This document shows positions 24,628-32,411 of a stretch of 32,692 bases of DNA, in pieces. The stretch is taken from the NCBI GenBank assembly GCA_003326195.1, contig LXQE01000195.1, positions 20,795-53,486 of the forward strand, in the 5' to 3' direction. A program made the position numbers and the translations under genes. Numbering within the stretch: position 1 is the stretch's first letter; the number at the start of each line of letters is the position of its first letter. The stretch comes from Nostoc punctiforme NIES-2108 (GTDB taxonomy: Bacteria; Cyanobacteriota; Cyanobacteriia; Cyanobacteriales; Nostocaceae). The notes beneath the pieces were generated by a model. The model worked only from the letters and a program-made list of their open reading frames with translations, did not search any database and was not told where the DNA came from.

Positions 24628-25281
24628 TCAAAGCTTGTTCCACTTCTCAAGGGTGAGACAAGGTTGCAAAGCAGCATTTGGCATAAATCCACTGGAAGAA
24701 ACACCAAAATTGTTTAAAGAAGCAATTTCGTCTTCGGCATTATCAATAGCGACTCGTATAGCTTTGGTTTTATCTTCAGGGGAAAGTTTATCAATTTTAG
24801 CGCTGTCAGGTTTTGGAAGGGCTGAACCTTGTCTGAGTGTAAATTCGTTTATTTTGTAAAACTGCTCTCCTCCTTCGGGTTTACCCAATAAGAGACAACC
24901 TTTAGATTTAACAAACAAACCAACATTTTGCATACTGAAAGCAAAATTAGGCTTACTGACAAACTTCACCTCTTGAACAGGCCCCCAAACAAGGACGGCT
25001 TCACGAAAACCTTTAGATGCGACATCTCGACTTTCTTCACAGCCGCTGTGGTTTCGCCCTGGAAAACCGTCACTACAAACTTTCCAATTAACTCTATAGA
25101 GATCGGGGGTACTGTCAACAAATTTTTTGACTTCCTCTGCTTCTGCTTTTTGCTTTGCTGCAATCAACTCAAGTTCTGTTTCTTTGGCAATCTGTTCAGG
25201 CGTTTTACTCTGGCAAGAGATGATACCACCACCGACGAGCAAAGCTAAAGTGATGGCGATTTGTGAAGTTTTGAAAAACAT
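24628..25281 (-). CDS. Lipoprotein of unknown function
   Basis: This 217-residue protein has a type II signal peptide: MFFKTSQIAITLALLVGGG followed by the lipobox IISC (Cys23). A charged, probably coiled-coil stretch follows (ETELELIAAKQKAEAEEVKKF, about 35-55). The body contains three or more further cysteines (VCSDGFPGRNHSGC, KGCLLLG, PCLTL) that could form disulfides. It should be anchored to a membrane facing the periplasm. No known family is evident. It is a single-gene unit with its own upstream gap of 480 bp. Entry-exclusion proteins on plasmids are often small lipoproteins, but nothing here specifically supports that. Confidence 0.8.
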   Translation of the reverse strand: MFFKTSQIAITLALLVGGGIISCQSKTPEQIAKETELELIAAKQKAEAEEVKKFVDSTPDLYRVNWKVCSDGFPGRNHSGCEESRDVASKGFREAVLVWGPVQEVKFVSKPNFAFSMQNVGLFVKSKGCLLLGKPEGGEQFYKINEFTLRQGSALPKPDSAKIDKLSPEDKTKAIRVAIDNAEDEIASLNNFGVSSSGFMPNAALQPCLTLEKWNKL

Positions 25282-25764
25282 ACTATTCTCGCTTAATAGC
25301 TAACTATTTATTCTCAGAAAAACTGGATAGTAAAAAAGCTAAACTTAGTTCGATTTGGAAAACTAATTTGATGTATTTGTGAAATGAATTAGAGCTAAGT
25401 TTCATCCTAAATAATATATAATAATTCGATTTCAAATAGCAAGCTAAAACCAGCAATTAACTATTAAAAAACTTGAACTTTTGCAATGAATCTATTTTGA
25501 ATCAGGCAAAAGGGCTAATTCTATAACAGGATGTTAACAAAAAGCAATAGCCAGAAGTACGATATTTGTTTAGACTTCGAGCGATTCCTTTGAAGTGGGG
25601 GAATATGCCATAGTGTCTAAGTAAGAATTCAGCATGGGCAACAGTCATTGGGCTACACTCATTCAAAATAGCTGAATTCTTCTTCAAGTATCTAACGTAT
25701 CTTCTTATGATAAAAAGCTAGCTTTTACAGTAAGAGGAGGGAGAACAAAAAAGTTAGTGGAGAA
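25282..25764. other. 480-bp intergenic region with one weak small ORF and a palindrome
   Basis: A minus-strand frame at 25502-25648 (48 codons, MTVAHAEFLLRHYGIFPHFK...) is open but unrecognised and has no ribosome-binding site; I do not call it a gene. A 14-bp palindrome AAAAGCTAGCTTTT lies at 25713-25726, 38 bp before the operon start at 25765. AAACTTAG/CTAAGTTT also occur as a spaced inverted pair near 25340 and 25397. Confidence 0.4.
25713..25726. promoter_or_regulatory. 14-bp palindrome before the four-gene operon
   Basis: AAAAGCTAGCTTTT is a perfect palindrome upstream of ATG 25765. It may be an operator for the operon, possibly bound by its BRO-N-like first product. The role is inferred from position only. 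Confidence 0.4.
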
Positions 25765-26592
25765 ATGGTAGAAGTTTGGCGATATTGGGAATTTGAGCAT
25801 CCATCAAGTTGTGTAGTAAGAGTGATAGCAACACCAACAGGGCTAGAGTTATTTGCAGTGGATGTATTGCAAATAGTAGCTCCAATAAATGATAATTTGG
25901 TGAGGTCAATAGAAGTTCAGAAACGATTAGTGATGATGGAGAATAATCAATTGAGTTTGGTATCAACACTCAGCGCTCTATCGATTCACTCATTAATATC
26001 ACTAACAATAGTAGAACACAATGTAGTCAGGCAATTTATGCAATGGGTAAGAACAAATGTGATGCCAGTGTTTAAAAATGATGTAACAATGATTGCAGTC
26101 GAGCAACCTAAATACTTATTTCAAGAAATAGATTACTCTCAAAAAGATTCTTTGATCAAGTATTTGTATTTTCAAAGTAGTGATTCTTGGTCATCAAATA
26201 GTATTGATTTATATTTGAAGTTTATTTTTAAAAAGCTTCCATTGCCAGCTAGCTGTCCTCAGACTATTGATTTAAATGGGATTGATTTTAGAAGCAGATA
26301 TTTCCAAGTATTAAAGACAGTACTAAGGTCAGTCAGCAGTTATGAATATGTTTATGAAGATTTGGTGATCCGGTCGGAAAATTTATTGATAGCTCAATCA
26401 TTAGATTTGTTAGTTTATTATCATTCCAGAAAAATAAATGAGTTGGATTTAAATCAGGTACTATCACAAGGATTAATATTACAAGCTTTGGGAACAATGG
26501 CTAATAAATCAATTGACAATTTCAAGGATTTAAAACCAATATATTTAAACCTATTGGACTACTTTTCGGCAGAGATGTTAGCACTGGATTAA
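25765..26592 (+). CDS. Protein with divergent BRO-N-like N-terminal domain (operon gene 1)
   Basis: This 275-residue protein has GTGGAGAA before its ATG. The N-terminal ~110 residues follow the order of a BRO-N domain: WEFEHPSSCVVRVIATPTG (strand-turn-strand), LFAVDVLQIV in place of the usual FVAKDVCEAL, then HSLISLTIVEHNVVRQFMQW and RTNVMPVF, which match the domain's closing 'AKxFxxWVxxEVLPxI'. BRO-N domains in phage, viral and plasmid proteins bind DNA and act as anti-repressors or regulators. The C-terminal 160 residues are helical with no known domain. It precedes two ParA-like genes by 41 bp and probably shares their transcript. The BRO-N reading is by eye and the domain is clearly divergent. 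Confidence 0.72.
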   Translation: MVEVWRYWEFEHPSSCVVRVIATPTGLELFAVDVLQIVAPINDNLVRSIEVQKRLVMMENNQLSLVSTLSALSIHSLISLTIVEHNVVRQFMQWVRTNVMPVFKNDVTMIAVEQPKYLFQEIDYSQKDSLIKYLYFQSSDSWSSNSIDLYLKFIFKKLPLPASCPQTIDLNGIDFRSRYFQVLKTVLRSVSSYEYVYEDLVIRSENLLIAQSLDLLVYYHSRKINELDLNQVLSQGLILQALGTMANKSIDNFKDLKPIYLNLLDYFSAEMLALD

Positions 26593-26633
26593 ACCCCGAA
26601 ACTGGTTAAAAATGAAATAGAGGAGAAAATCAG

Positions 26634-27614
26634 ATGACAGCTATTTTAAATGATGAGGCAGAAATCGTTAATGGAGCAGAAGAATTACTCTTGCTAACAG
26701 ATGAAACAACAGAAGCAGAAAGCACAGAAGATGTACATCAGATGCCAGAAGCAGTAACTATAGGTGAAAAAACAGAAGTAGGAAATACAGTCCTGCCACA
26801 AACAAAAACCGCAGTTAGCAATAAAAAACAGTGGAGTCGGAGATTAGTGATAGTGACAGGAGATAAAGGAGGAGTAGGGAAAAGTACTTTCGCCAGAGGG
26901 TTAGCGCAAACATATTTGGATATGAAAAAAGAATTTTTGGCTTTTGATGCGGACATATCTAATTCTCATTTAAACAGATTTTATGGGGATAAATGTCTGG
27001 TGAGAAAACTAGATTTTTTTACAGAAGGGAATGTGGACATTTTTCTAGATGATTTGAAAGAGTTAATAGAGGATAGTTTAGACACAGAAGGGGCAGTTAT
27101 CCCCGGAAAGTCTTTATTCTTATTGGAATTACCACCACAGTCTATGAGAATCTTAAGAGATGTTGTAGAACAAATGAAGTTCTTGTCTACAGTTGAAGAA
27201 TTGTATGATATGCGAGTAACAATCGTAGTTGTAATTAGTCGAGTAATGGATTCAGTCAGGCAGTTGACAACTCTATATGATTTTTGTCAAGACCAAGTAG
27301 ATTATGTCGTAGTGAAGAATTTGTTCTTCGGTTCGCCAGAAAACTTTGTCAGATATAAAGAGTCTTCAGACGTAACAACAATTAAGGATTTATTAAAAGA
27401 AAGTGAGATTCCCTTTCTGGAAATAACGATGCCAGATTTGATAGAACACGCTTATGATTATTTAGATAAAAATAGCTTGACGTTTAATCAAGGAATAGAG
27501 CAAAAAGAAAAACCATCAGTGAAAGGAAGGGTAAGTACTTGGATTAGCAAATTCAAGGAACAAGTTTGGTTAGCAAAAAGCATTTTAGGATTAAACGATG
27601 TTCCCCGGTTGTAG
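26634..27614 (+). CDS. ParA/MinD-like P-loop ATPase with acidic N-terminal extension (operon gene 2)
   Basis: This 326-residue protein has the ribosome-binding site GAGGAGAAA. The first ~65 residues are acidic and low-complexity (EELLLLTDETTEAESTEDV). The ATPase core then begins RRLVIVTGDKGGVGKSTFARG, a deviant Walker A with the ParA signature lysine. FDADISNSHLNRF follows at the Walker A' position. The expected Walker B Asp is replaced: the strand reads SLFLLELPPQS. Later parts include YVVVKNLFFGSPENFVRY and a basic C-terminal amphipathic stretch (GRVSTWISKFKEQVWLAKSI) that could touch a membrane or DNA. The next gene overlaps by 17 bp and encodes a shorter paralogue. The role may be positioning or segregation, as for ParA/MinD proteins, but the altered Walker B makes activity alone doubtful. 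Confidence 0.85.
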   Translation: MTAILNDEAEIVNGAEELLLLTDETTEAESTEDVHQMPEAVTIGEKTEVGNTVLPQTKTAVSNKKQWSRRLVIVTGDKGGVGKSTFARGLAQTYLDMKKEFLAFDADISNSHLNRFYGDKCLVRKLDFFTEGNVDIFLDDLKELIEDSLDTEGAVIPGKSLFLLELPPQSMRILRDVVEQMKFLSTVEELYDMRVTIVVVISRVMDSVRQLTTLYDFCQDQVDYVVVKNLFFGSPENFVRYKESSDVTTIKDLLKESEIPFLEITMPDLIEHAYDYLDKNSLTFNQGIEQKEKPSVKGRVSTWISKFKEQVWLAKSILGLNDVPRL

Positions 27615-28341
27615 ACGTGTAGTAATGACTGTAGGTGACTCGCGGGTGGGAAAGTCTACAGTGATCAAGTTATTAATTGAACTATTCCTTAGCCAACATC
27701 AAACAGTTAAGATTTATAACCATGATAACCGTAATAAGTTCAAAGCTTATGAAGGTATAGTGCCAATAGAAAACTTAAATTTTTTCACTGACAACCCGGA
27801 TTTGGTGTTAGACGATTTACTTAATGACTCATTAGATGTGCTTTTTGTAGATATGCCGGGACAATATATCGAAGAAACCTGTAACTACATATATGAGGCT
27901 GATTTTTTTACTGTTTTGGCTGAACTCAACTGGAAATTAACATTCTTACAGCCAATTTCCCATAGAAGTGATTGCATGGAATATTTCTTGCAGCTATTAG
28001 ATTTTGCAACGGACAATGCTAATTATGTCATAGTAAAAAATCAACATTTTGATACGAGGTTTAAAGAGTACAACCAATTAGTACAGCGAAAATTGCCCTT
28101 GATTGGGGGCACAGAAATTAGATTAACAGCCTTGCACAGAGATCACTATCAAGGAATGGAGGATTTAAGCAAACCTTACTCACAATGTTTTCATGAGCAA
28201 TCCTTATATGTGCTATATCGCTCATATATTTATCACTGGCTAAAAAATTTCTTTGATGGTGTAAAAAATAATCAAGTCGCAAGTATTTACTTAGGAGTAT
28301 CAGCAGGTGAGAACATCAGAAATATTGCAGGGGTATTCTGA
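27598..28341 (+). CDS. Second ParA-related P-loop protein lacking the signature lysine (operon gene 3)
   Basis: This 247-residue protein overlaps the previous gene by 17 bp. It begins RRVVMTVGDSRVGKSTVIKL, a classic GxxxxGKS P-loop in which the KGG of its neighbour is replaced by SR, so the ParA signature lysine is gone. Walker B is well formed (DVLFVDMPGQ). Shared landmarks with the upstream protein show paralogy: LNFFTDNPDLVLDDLL against LDFFTEGNVDIFLDDL, and NYVIVKNQHFDTRFKEY against DYVVVKNLFFGSPENFV. The C-terminus (YVLYRSYIYHWLKNFFDGV) is aromatic-basic. Tandem paralogues with complementary losses suggest they work as a heteromer. The start could also be the ATG at 27625, immediately before the P-loop. 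Confidence 0.82.
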   Translation: MFPGCRRVVMTVGDSRVGKSTVIKLLIELFLSQHQTVKIYNHDNRNKFKAYEGIVPIENLNFFTDNPDLVLDDLLNDSLDVLFVDMPGQYIEETCNYIYEADFFTVLAELNWKLTFLQPISHRSDCMEYFLQLLDFATDNANYVIVKNQHFDTRFKEYNQLVQRKLPLIGGTEIRLTALHRDHYQGMEDLSKPYSQCFHEQSLYVLYRSYIYHWLKNFFDGVKNNQVASIYLGVSAGENIRNIAGVF

Positions 28342-28963
28342 AGCCGAACAACAGAGGATTGTTGAAACAGCGCATCAAGTGGGGTTAGCAAAAGATGACC
28401 CGATGTTTCAAGTTATGGCAACACTTGGCAGATATGAAGAGACAATGATTTCACTGCAAGCACGAATGGAGGCAATGATTGAAGCTTGGGTACTAACAAT
28501 GGAAGAGAAAGTGGCGAATACTTCTAAAACAGCCCAATCAATGAACAAAACTGTAGTCAGTAATGCTGTGCGTGATGTCTTAACTGAACAAATGCCTTTG
28601 CTGATACAATCATCTGCATCATCTGCATCATCTGCATCATCGCCAGCAAAAGAGATGCGATTATCTACAGGGAATTTTCAGATGCATTTTTGGTCTATCT
28701 GCGCTCTGGTAGGAGGAGTGACAGCAGCCGGTGCGATGCTTGCTTCATTTACAACTTGGAACGTGATGACTAACTTGGGACAAAACCAATCAGTCATGTT
28801 GTCAAACAACGACTTGAAGATTTTACAATGGGTAAAATCTAGCGAAGGTAAGCAAACTTATAAGCTCTTTGTTGAGAATCAACAAACTCTGGCTGCTTGT
28901 CAAGAAGAAAATCGCTTGAAAGGATATTGCTTGATTCAAATGCAAAAGAACAAGAAACAATGA
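28307..28963 (+). CDS. Single-pass membrane protein with coiled-coil-like N-terminus (operon gene 4)
   Basis: This 218-residue protein starts at GTG 28307 behind TAGGAG, overlapping gene 3 by 35 bp. The N-terminal ~110 residues are helical and charged (EAEQQRIVETAHQVGLAKDD, YEETMISLQARMEAMIEAWV). A Ser/Ala spacer (SSASSASSASS) encoded by 9-bp tandem repeats follows, then a transmembrane helix (FWSICALVGGVTAAGAMLAS, about 126-145), then a small domain with two cysteines (AACQEENRLKGYC). It resembles uncharacterised cyanobacterial plasmid proteins; I cannot name a family with certainty. As the last gene of the operon it may be the membrane anchor or partner of the two ATPases. Its stop is 1 bp from the stop of the convergent response regulator. 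Confidence 0.8.
   Translation: MRTSEILQGYSEAEQQRIVETAHQVGLAKDDPMFQVMATLGRYEETMISLQARMEAMIEAWVLTMEEKVANTSKTAQSMNKTVVSNAVRDVLTEQMPLLIQSSASSASSASSPAKEMRLSTGNFQMHFWSICALVGGVTAAGAMLASFTTWNVMTNLGQNQSVMLSNNDLKILQWVKSSEGKQTYKLFVENQQTLAACQEENRLKGYCLIQMQKNKKQ
28610..28636 (+). repeat. 9-bp tandem repeat TCATCTGCA x3
   Basis: Three exact copies followed by a partial TCATC encode the Ser-Ser-Ala spacer of the membrane protein at 28307-28963. It is prone to slippage in 3-residue steps without frameshift, so spacer length may vary between strains. Confidence 0.9.
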
Positions 28964-28964
28964 A

Positions 28965-29648
28965 CTACCCAATAGCTCTCCAGTCTTGCGGCAAAGGTTC
29001 TAGGTAGCCAAAACTTTGAGCTTTAATAATGGCATTGACCCGATCTCTAGCTCCCAACTTGAGAAAAAGGTTGCCAGTGTGGGATTTGACTGTGCTAATA
29101 CTGATAAATAGTTGATTAGCGATTTCCTTATTGGAGCAGCCACTAGCAATTAATTTGAGAATTTCAATTTCTTGAGTTGTAGGTAACTCGTTGTACTTTT
29201 TGCCTTTAATTTTTGTACTCTGACGATGGTTCAATTCCAGAAATCTCTTGATAATCGCTTGGTCAAGATATTCTTCGTTTCGATAGATACTACGGATAGC
29301 GTTTTTAATCGACTCGATCTTGGTTGTCTTTAAGAAATATGAATCAGCACCACAGGCGAAAGCTTCGTTAATCATATTTTGACTAGAATAAGCACTGAGG
29401 ATAATAACTTTGGATGAAGTGTCCTTCTTAATCCTGGTTATCATCTCCAGTCCATTGATATCTGGTAGTCCAATATCAAGCAAGACAATATCAGGATTTG
29501 TTGAGTTGACTAACTCTAATCCCTCCGATCCGCAGCTAGCCTCACCGCACAGTTCCATGTCTGATTCTTGTGCGATCGCCGTCCTAATGCCAAGTCTACA
29601 TAGTTCTTGGTCTTCAATTACTACTACCCGAATTGTCATGATAGTCAT
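28965..29648 (-). CDS. NarL/FixJ-family response regulator
   Basis: This 227-residue two-component regulator has a receiver domain with the acidic pair E12-D13 (VVIEDQE), phosphoacceptor Asp58 in VLLDIGLPD, Ser85 in IILSAYS and Lys107 in YFLKTT. A linker leads to a LuxR/GerE helix-turn-helix (about 155-212) with TTQEIEILKLIASGCSNKEI and STVKSHTGNLFLKLGARDR. It should bind DNA as a phosphorylation-controlled activator. It is divergent from the histidine kinase gene at 29897 (248-bp gap), which is the likely partner, and tail-to-tail with the four-gene operon. ATG 29648 and ATG 29639 are both possible starts; neither has a clear ribosome-binding site. Its targets may include either neighbour, which is inference. 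Confidence 0.94.
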   Translation of the reverse strand: MTIMTIRVVVIEDQELCRLGIRTAIAQESDMELCGEASCGSEGLELVNSTNPDIVLLDIGLPDINGLEMITRIKKDTSSKVIILSAYSSQNMINEAFACGADSYFLKTTKIESIKNAIRSIYRNEEYLDQAIIKRFLELNHRQSTKIKGKKYNELPTTQEIEILKLIASGCSNKEIANQLFISISTVKSHTGNLFLKLGARDRVNAIIKAQSFGYLEPLPQDWRAIG

Positions 29649-29896
29649 ATTTGCACCGAGAATATTTGTACCGGAAGTTAATCTTTAACCTCTCCTATTT
29701 TTATACCATAAATATTTGAATTGAAGCAGCTAAATCTAGATATATATATTTTTGTTTCTTGCAGAATAAAAAAAATAAAATATTTCTGGATTACCGGAGA
29801 ATCTTCAACCCAAGCAAGAGATATTTTTTGATGATTTAGCTATAATTAGAAAGAGTAAATTCTGCTAAAAAGTATTTTATTGAGATAAGTTAAATC

Positions 29897-30700
29897 ATGA
29901 TAAAGAGTGTTTCTATGCCCCAAAAAGAATTAAGAGATAAAATTAATATTTCTGCCTTAGTGCATGATGTATCCAATGCAGTTGTGAATGAATCAATTGT
30001 GTTAAAGCAAATGATAGATGGAGAGTACGGTAGTACCTTACAAGAGATAAAAGCAATTCTTGGGTCATTATGGCAGACTAATAACAGAGTTATTCAACTG
30101 ATAGATATGTATCGAAGCGCTCGTTCAATAGATAGATTTATAGGGGTAAATCCATCTGGGATAGGTGAATTTGATATTTGCGATTTATTGAATAATGTAT
30201 ATCAAGAATATTTGCCGTTAGCAAAGTCAAATGGCTTAAAGTTGCACTCCGAAATGTGTGAGGAATATAAATATGGAACAAAGGTAAATGGAGATGCAAT
30301 ACATATTTATCGGATGATATCAAATTTGGTAAAAAACGCATTACAATATACAAAAACTGGTGATGTGTTTTTGAAGCTTGTTAACCAGGGTAATGATTTA
30401 ACGGTATTAATTGAAGATACTGGGATTGGTATTAAGTCAGAAGAACTGGCAAATATATTTTTACCTTTTTACCGCACTGAGGCTAGTACAAACGTGGACT
30501 CATCTGGTTCGGGACTAGGGTTATATATTGCCTTAATGGTAGCTTCTTCTCATGGACTAAGGCTATCCGTAGATTCGATAGTTGGTAAAGGCACAACATT
30601 TACAGTAATATTTTCCTACAAAAAGGATAAACCTTACGGCTTAGATGATACGATGTTCATAAAAATTGGTCAGGCTCATGGGCTACCTGGACGACACTAA
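29897..30700 (+). CDS. Soluble sensorless histidine kinase
   Basis: This 267-residue kinase has the H-box at the very start (ALVHDVSNAV, His23), then a dimerisation helix, then a complete HATPase domain: N-box NLVKNALQYT (143-152), G1 DTGIGI (174-179), F-box FLPFYR (188-193) and G2 SGSGLGLYIA (203-212). There is no sensor, PAS or membrane segment, so the signal must arrive through a partner, perhaps the small membrane protein whose gene overlaps its 3' end by 23 bp. A TATAAT at 29841-29846 lies upstream, without a clear -35. The divergent NarL-type regulator is the probable phosphotransfer partner. HATPase motifs look intact, so activity is expected. Confidence 0.93.
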   Translation: MIKSVSMPQKELRDKINISALVHDVSNAVVNESIVLKQMIDGEYGSTLQEIKAILGSLWQTNNRVIQLIDMYRSARSIDRFIGVNPSGIGEFDICDLLNNVYQEYLPLAKSNGLKLHSEMCEEYKYGTKVNGDAIHIYRMISNLVKNALQYTKTGDVFLKLVNQGNDLTVLIEDTGIGIKSEELANIFLPFYRTEASTNVDSSGSGLGLYIALMVASSHGLRLSVDSIVGKGTTFTVIFSYKKDKPYGLDDTMFIKIGQAHGLPGRH

Positions 30701-30917
30701 GCTATGGGATAAGATAGAGTATGTAGTTGGATGTTTGATATTTGGTGGGCTGTTTATTGCTGCCGTTATCACATTCAGCACTGATATATTTGAAGCCACA
30801 TTTTACATATTTCTTGCAACAATAATTGCTCCTTTTGTGAAAATAAATCCAATATTAAGACGGTATCTCTTAATCAGTGGATTTATATTTGGATTACTAA
30901 TGGGGTATTTTAAGTAA
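30678..30917 (+). CDS. Small membrane protein coupled to the histidine kinase
   Basis: This 79-residue protein from ATG 30678 (an in-frame TTG lies at 30666) overlaps the kinase gene by 23 bp. It has three hydrophobic segments: VVGCLIFGGLFIAAVITF, ATFYIFLATIIAPFV and YLLISGFIFGLLMGYF. There are no known motifs. Overlap with a kinase that lacks its own sensor makes a signalling accessory or membrane tether plausible, but this rests on position only. Confidence 0.7.
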   Translation: MGYLDDTKLWDKIEYVVGCLIFGGLFIAAVITFSTDIFEATFYIFLATIIAPFVKINPILRRYLLISGFIFGLLMGYFK

Positions 30918-31040
30918 GTGTGAGGAGTGTGGGAGGTGTGGGGATGGTGGGCAAGGCGGCCGCATCATGTCAATAAGTAAATTCTATTCTCAATAGAGCG
31001 GAAATAATGTCATTAACTCTTGCTTATTGCGAAAATCTTA

Positions 31041-31075
31041 GGCGTAGGCAAAGCCCGCCGCAGGCATTGCTTTGG
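31041..31075. repeat. Nostoc-type interspersed palindromic repeat
   Basis: GGCGTAGGCAAAGCCCGCCG followed by CAGGCATTGCTTTGG resembles the widespread GCGTAGGCG/GCCCGCCGCAGGC intergenic repeat of Nostocales. Confidence 0.6.
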
Positions 31076-31105
31076 TCTTAAAAAATAATCAAGCGCAAAA
31101 GGAAA

Positions 31106-31150
31106 GATTTTTTCGTTGGTTTTTAACCTTGGTTGCGATCAAGAGTAATT
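31106..31150 (+). repeat. 45-bp direct repeat, left copy
   Basis: Starts GATTTTTTCGTTGGTT and ends GATCAAGAGTAATT. It matches 32360-32404 in 42 of 45 positions, in the same orientation, on the other side of the TPR gene. Confidence 0.9.
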
Positions 31151-31309
31151 TAGATGCGTTTGCCCTGAGAGCAGTAGTAACTAGCCTTAACAGGGATTTG
31201 GCTGATTTGTAACCAAGACATTTAAATACTACAAAATTCTATGTAATATTTTTGTGGGATAACTTGATAAATTAGAAGTAATAGTATTTGAAATTACCTA
31301 ACTACTGCA

Positions 31310-32290
31310 ATGAATCAATTTCAAGTATCATCTGTTCATTACTACAGTTTTATAAATTTTACTTATTCTTCTTTATTTTTATTGCTAAGTATAATTTTCC
31401 TACCTCAGCCAGGAAATGCAATACCTATAAGTCAATCATTGCAAACGACACAAAAGTTAGAACCAACTCAACAATTAATTAACCAAGATAAAATTGAACA
31501 AATATTACAAGAAGCGATAAAACTCTATGAACAAAAAACTCCAGAATCTCGACGAGAGTCTATAAGAAAATTAGAGGAGGTACTAATATTACAGAAAAAA
31601 GCAGATGACAAATTTGGAGAAGCACATACTCTAGCCAATATTGGCTTATCCTACTCCTCCTTAGAAGAAAATCAGAAAGCGCTTTCATATTACACATCTG
31701 CCTTATCTCTTTTTAGAGAGATAAGAGATAAAGCTGGCGAAGCTTTTACCCTAAATAAAATTGGCGAAGTCTACGAAACATTAACAGAAAAAGATAAAGC
31801 ATTAGAATATTTTAAATTGGCACTAACTCTAGCTAGAACAGCAGGTGATAAAGATAAGGAAGGTAATACACTATATAATCTTGGTAGAGTTTATTTTACT
31901 TTAGGAGAAAAGCAAAAAGCACTCTCTGCATTAAATCAAGCACTGCCTATTTATCAAAGCCTAAATGATCAACTTGAAAAAGCCAAAATACTCAATCAGA
32001 TTGCACTGGTATATTCTGATTTAGGAGAAAAACAAAAAGCACTTTTTTTGTTAAATCAGACATTAGCTATTTTTCAAGCAGTAAATAGTAAAGTAGAAGA
32101 AGCTGTAACTCTTAACAATATTGGAAAAATTTATAGTGATTTAGAAAAAAAGGAAGAAGCATTAAAATATTATAACTCAGCGTTATTTATGTTTCGAGGA
32201 TTGGGGCATCAAGCTGGAGAAACTCTAGTGATTAACAATATAAAAGCAATGGAAGTAGAAAAAAAATCTACTCCTCCTCTGAGTATCTAG
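31310..32290 (+). CDS. Secreted tetratricopeptide-repeat protein
   Basis: This 326-residue protein has a signal peptide (hydrophobic SSLFLLLSIIFLP, then QPGNA). It has a short charged region with KLYEQKTPESRRESIRKLEE, then five regular 40-residue TPR-type repeats (for example EAFTLNKIGEVYETLTEKDK and EAVTLNNIGKIYSDLEKKEE) from about 105 to 305. This repeat type is usually the N-terminal half of cyanobacterial TPR-CHAT or kinase-associated proteins; here the chain simply ends after the repeats (STPPLSI). It may be a periplasmic scaffold or the truncated remnant of a longer TPR-CHAT gene. The flanking 45-bp repeats suggest the gene could move or be lost as a cassette. Confidence 0.88.
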   Translation: MNQFQVSSVHYYSFINFTYSSLFLLLSIIFLPQPGNAIPISQSLQTTQKLEPTQQLINQDKIEQILQEAIKLYEQKTPESRRESIRKLEEVLILQKKADDKFGEAHTLANIGLSYSSLEENQKALSYYTSALSLFREIRDKAGEAFTLNKIGEVYETLTEKDKALEYFKLALTLARTAGDKDKEGNTLYNLGRVYFTLGEKQKALSALNQALPIYQSLNDQLEKAKILNQIALVYSDLGEKQKALFLLNQTLAIFQAVNSKVEEAVTLNNIGKIYSDLEKKEEALKYYNSALFMFRGLGHQAGETLVINNIKAMEVEKKSTPPLSI

Positions 32291-32359
32291 TTACAAAGTG
32301 ATAGTTAATGCGTTGGACAAATGAACCAAGGATAGCCTAGTTAAGGTAACAAAAATCCT

Positions 32360-32404
32360 GATTTTTTCGTTGGTTCTTAACCTTCGTTGTGATCAAGAGT
32401 AATT
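32360..32404 (+). repeat. 45-bp direct repeat, right copy
   Basis: Differs from 31106-31150 at three positions. It leads directly into the imperfect repeat array that fills the right edge. Confidence 0.9.
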
Positions 32405-32411
32405 GTGCTTT

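Larger units (their letters stand above)
30918..31309. other. 390-bp intergenic region with G-rich run and repeats
   Basis: A G-rich, low-complexity run (30919-30960) follows the membrane gene; three GGG runs fall short of a canonical quadruplex motif. A Nostoc-type palindromic repeat lies at 31041-31075 and the first 45-bp direct repeat at 31106-31150. No gene was seen. Confidence 0.5.

Noticed and set aside
25502..25687. Minus-strand 61-codon frame before the four-gene operon
   Set aside because: TTG start, no ribosome-binding site, no recognised family; kept only as a note in the intergenic entry.
28610..28645. Short repeat as a CRISPR-like array
   Set aside because: A 9-bp coding microsatellite without spacers; no CRISPR array was seen anywhere.
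30919..30960. G-quadruplex
   Set aside because: Only three runs of three or more G in suitable spacing; looks like ordinary G-rich low-complexity DNA.
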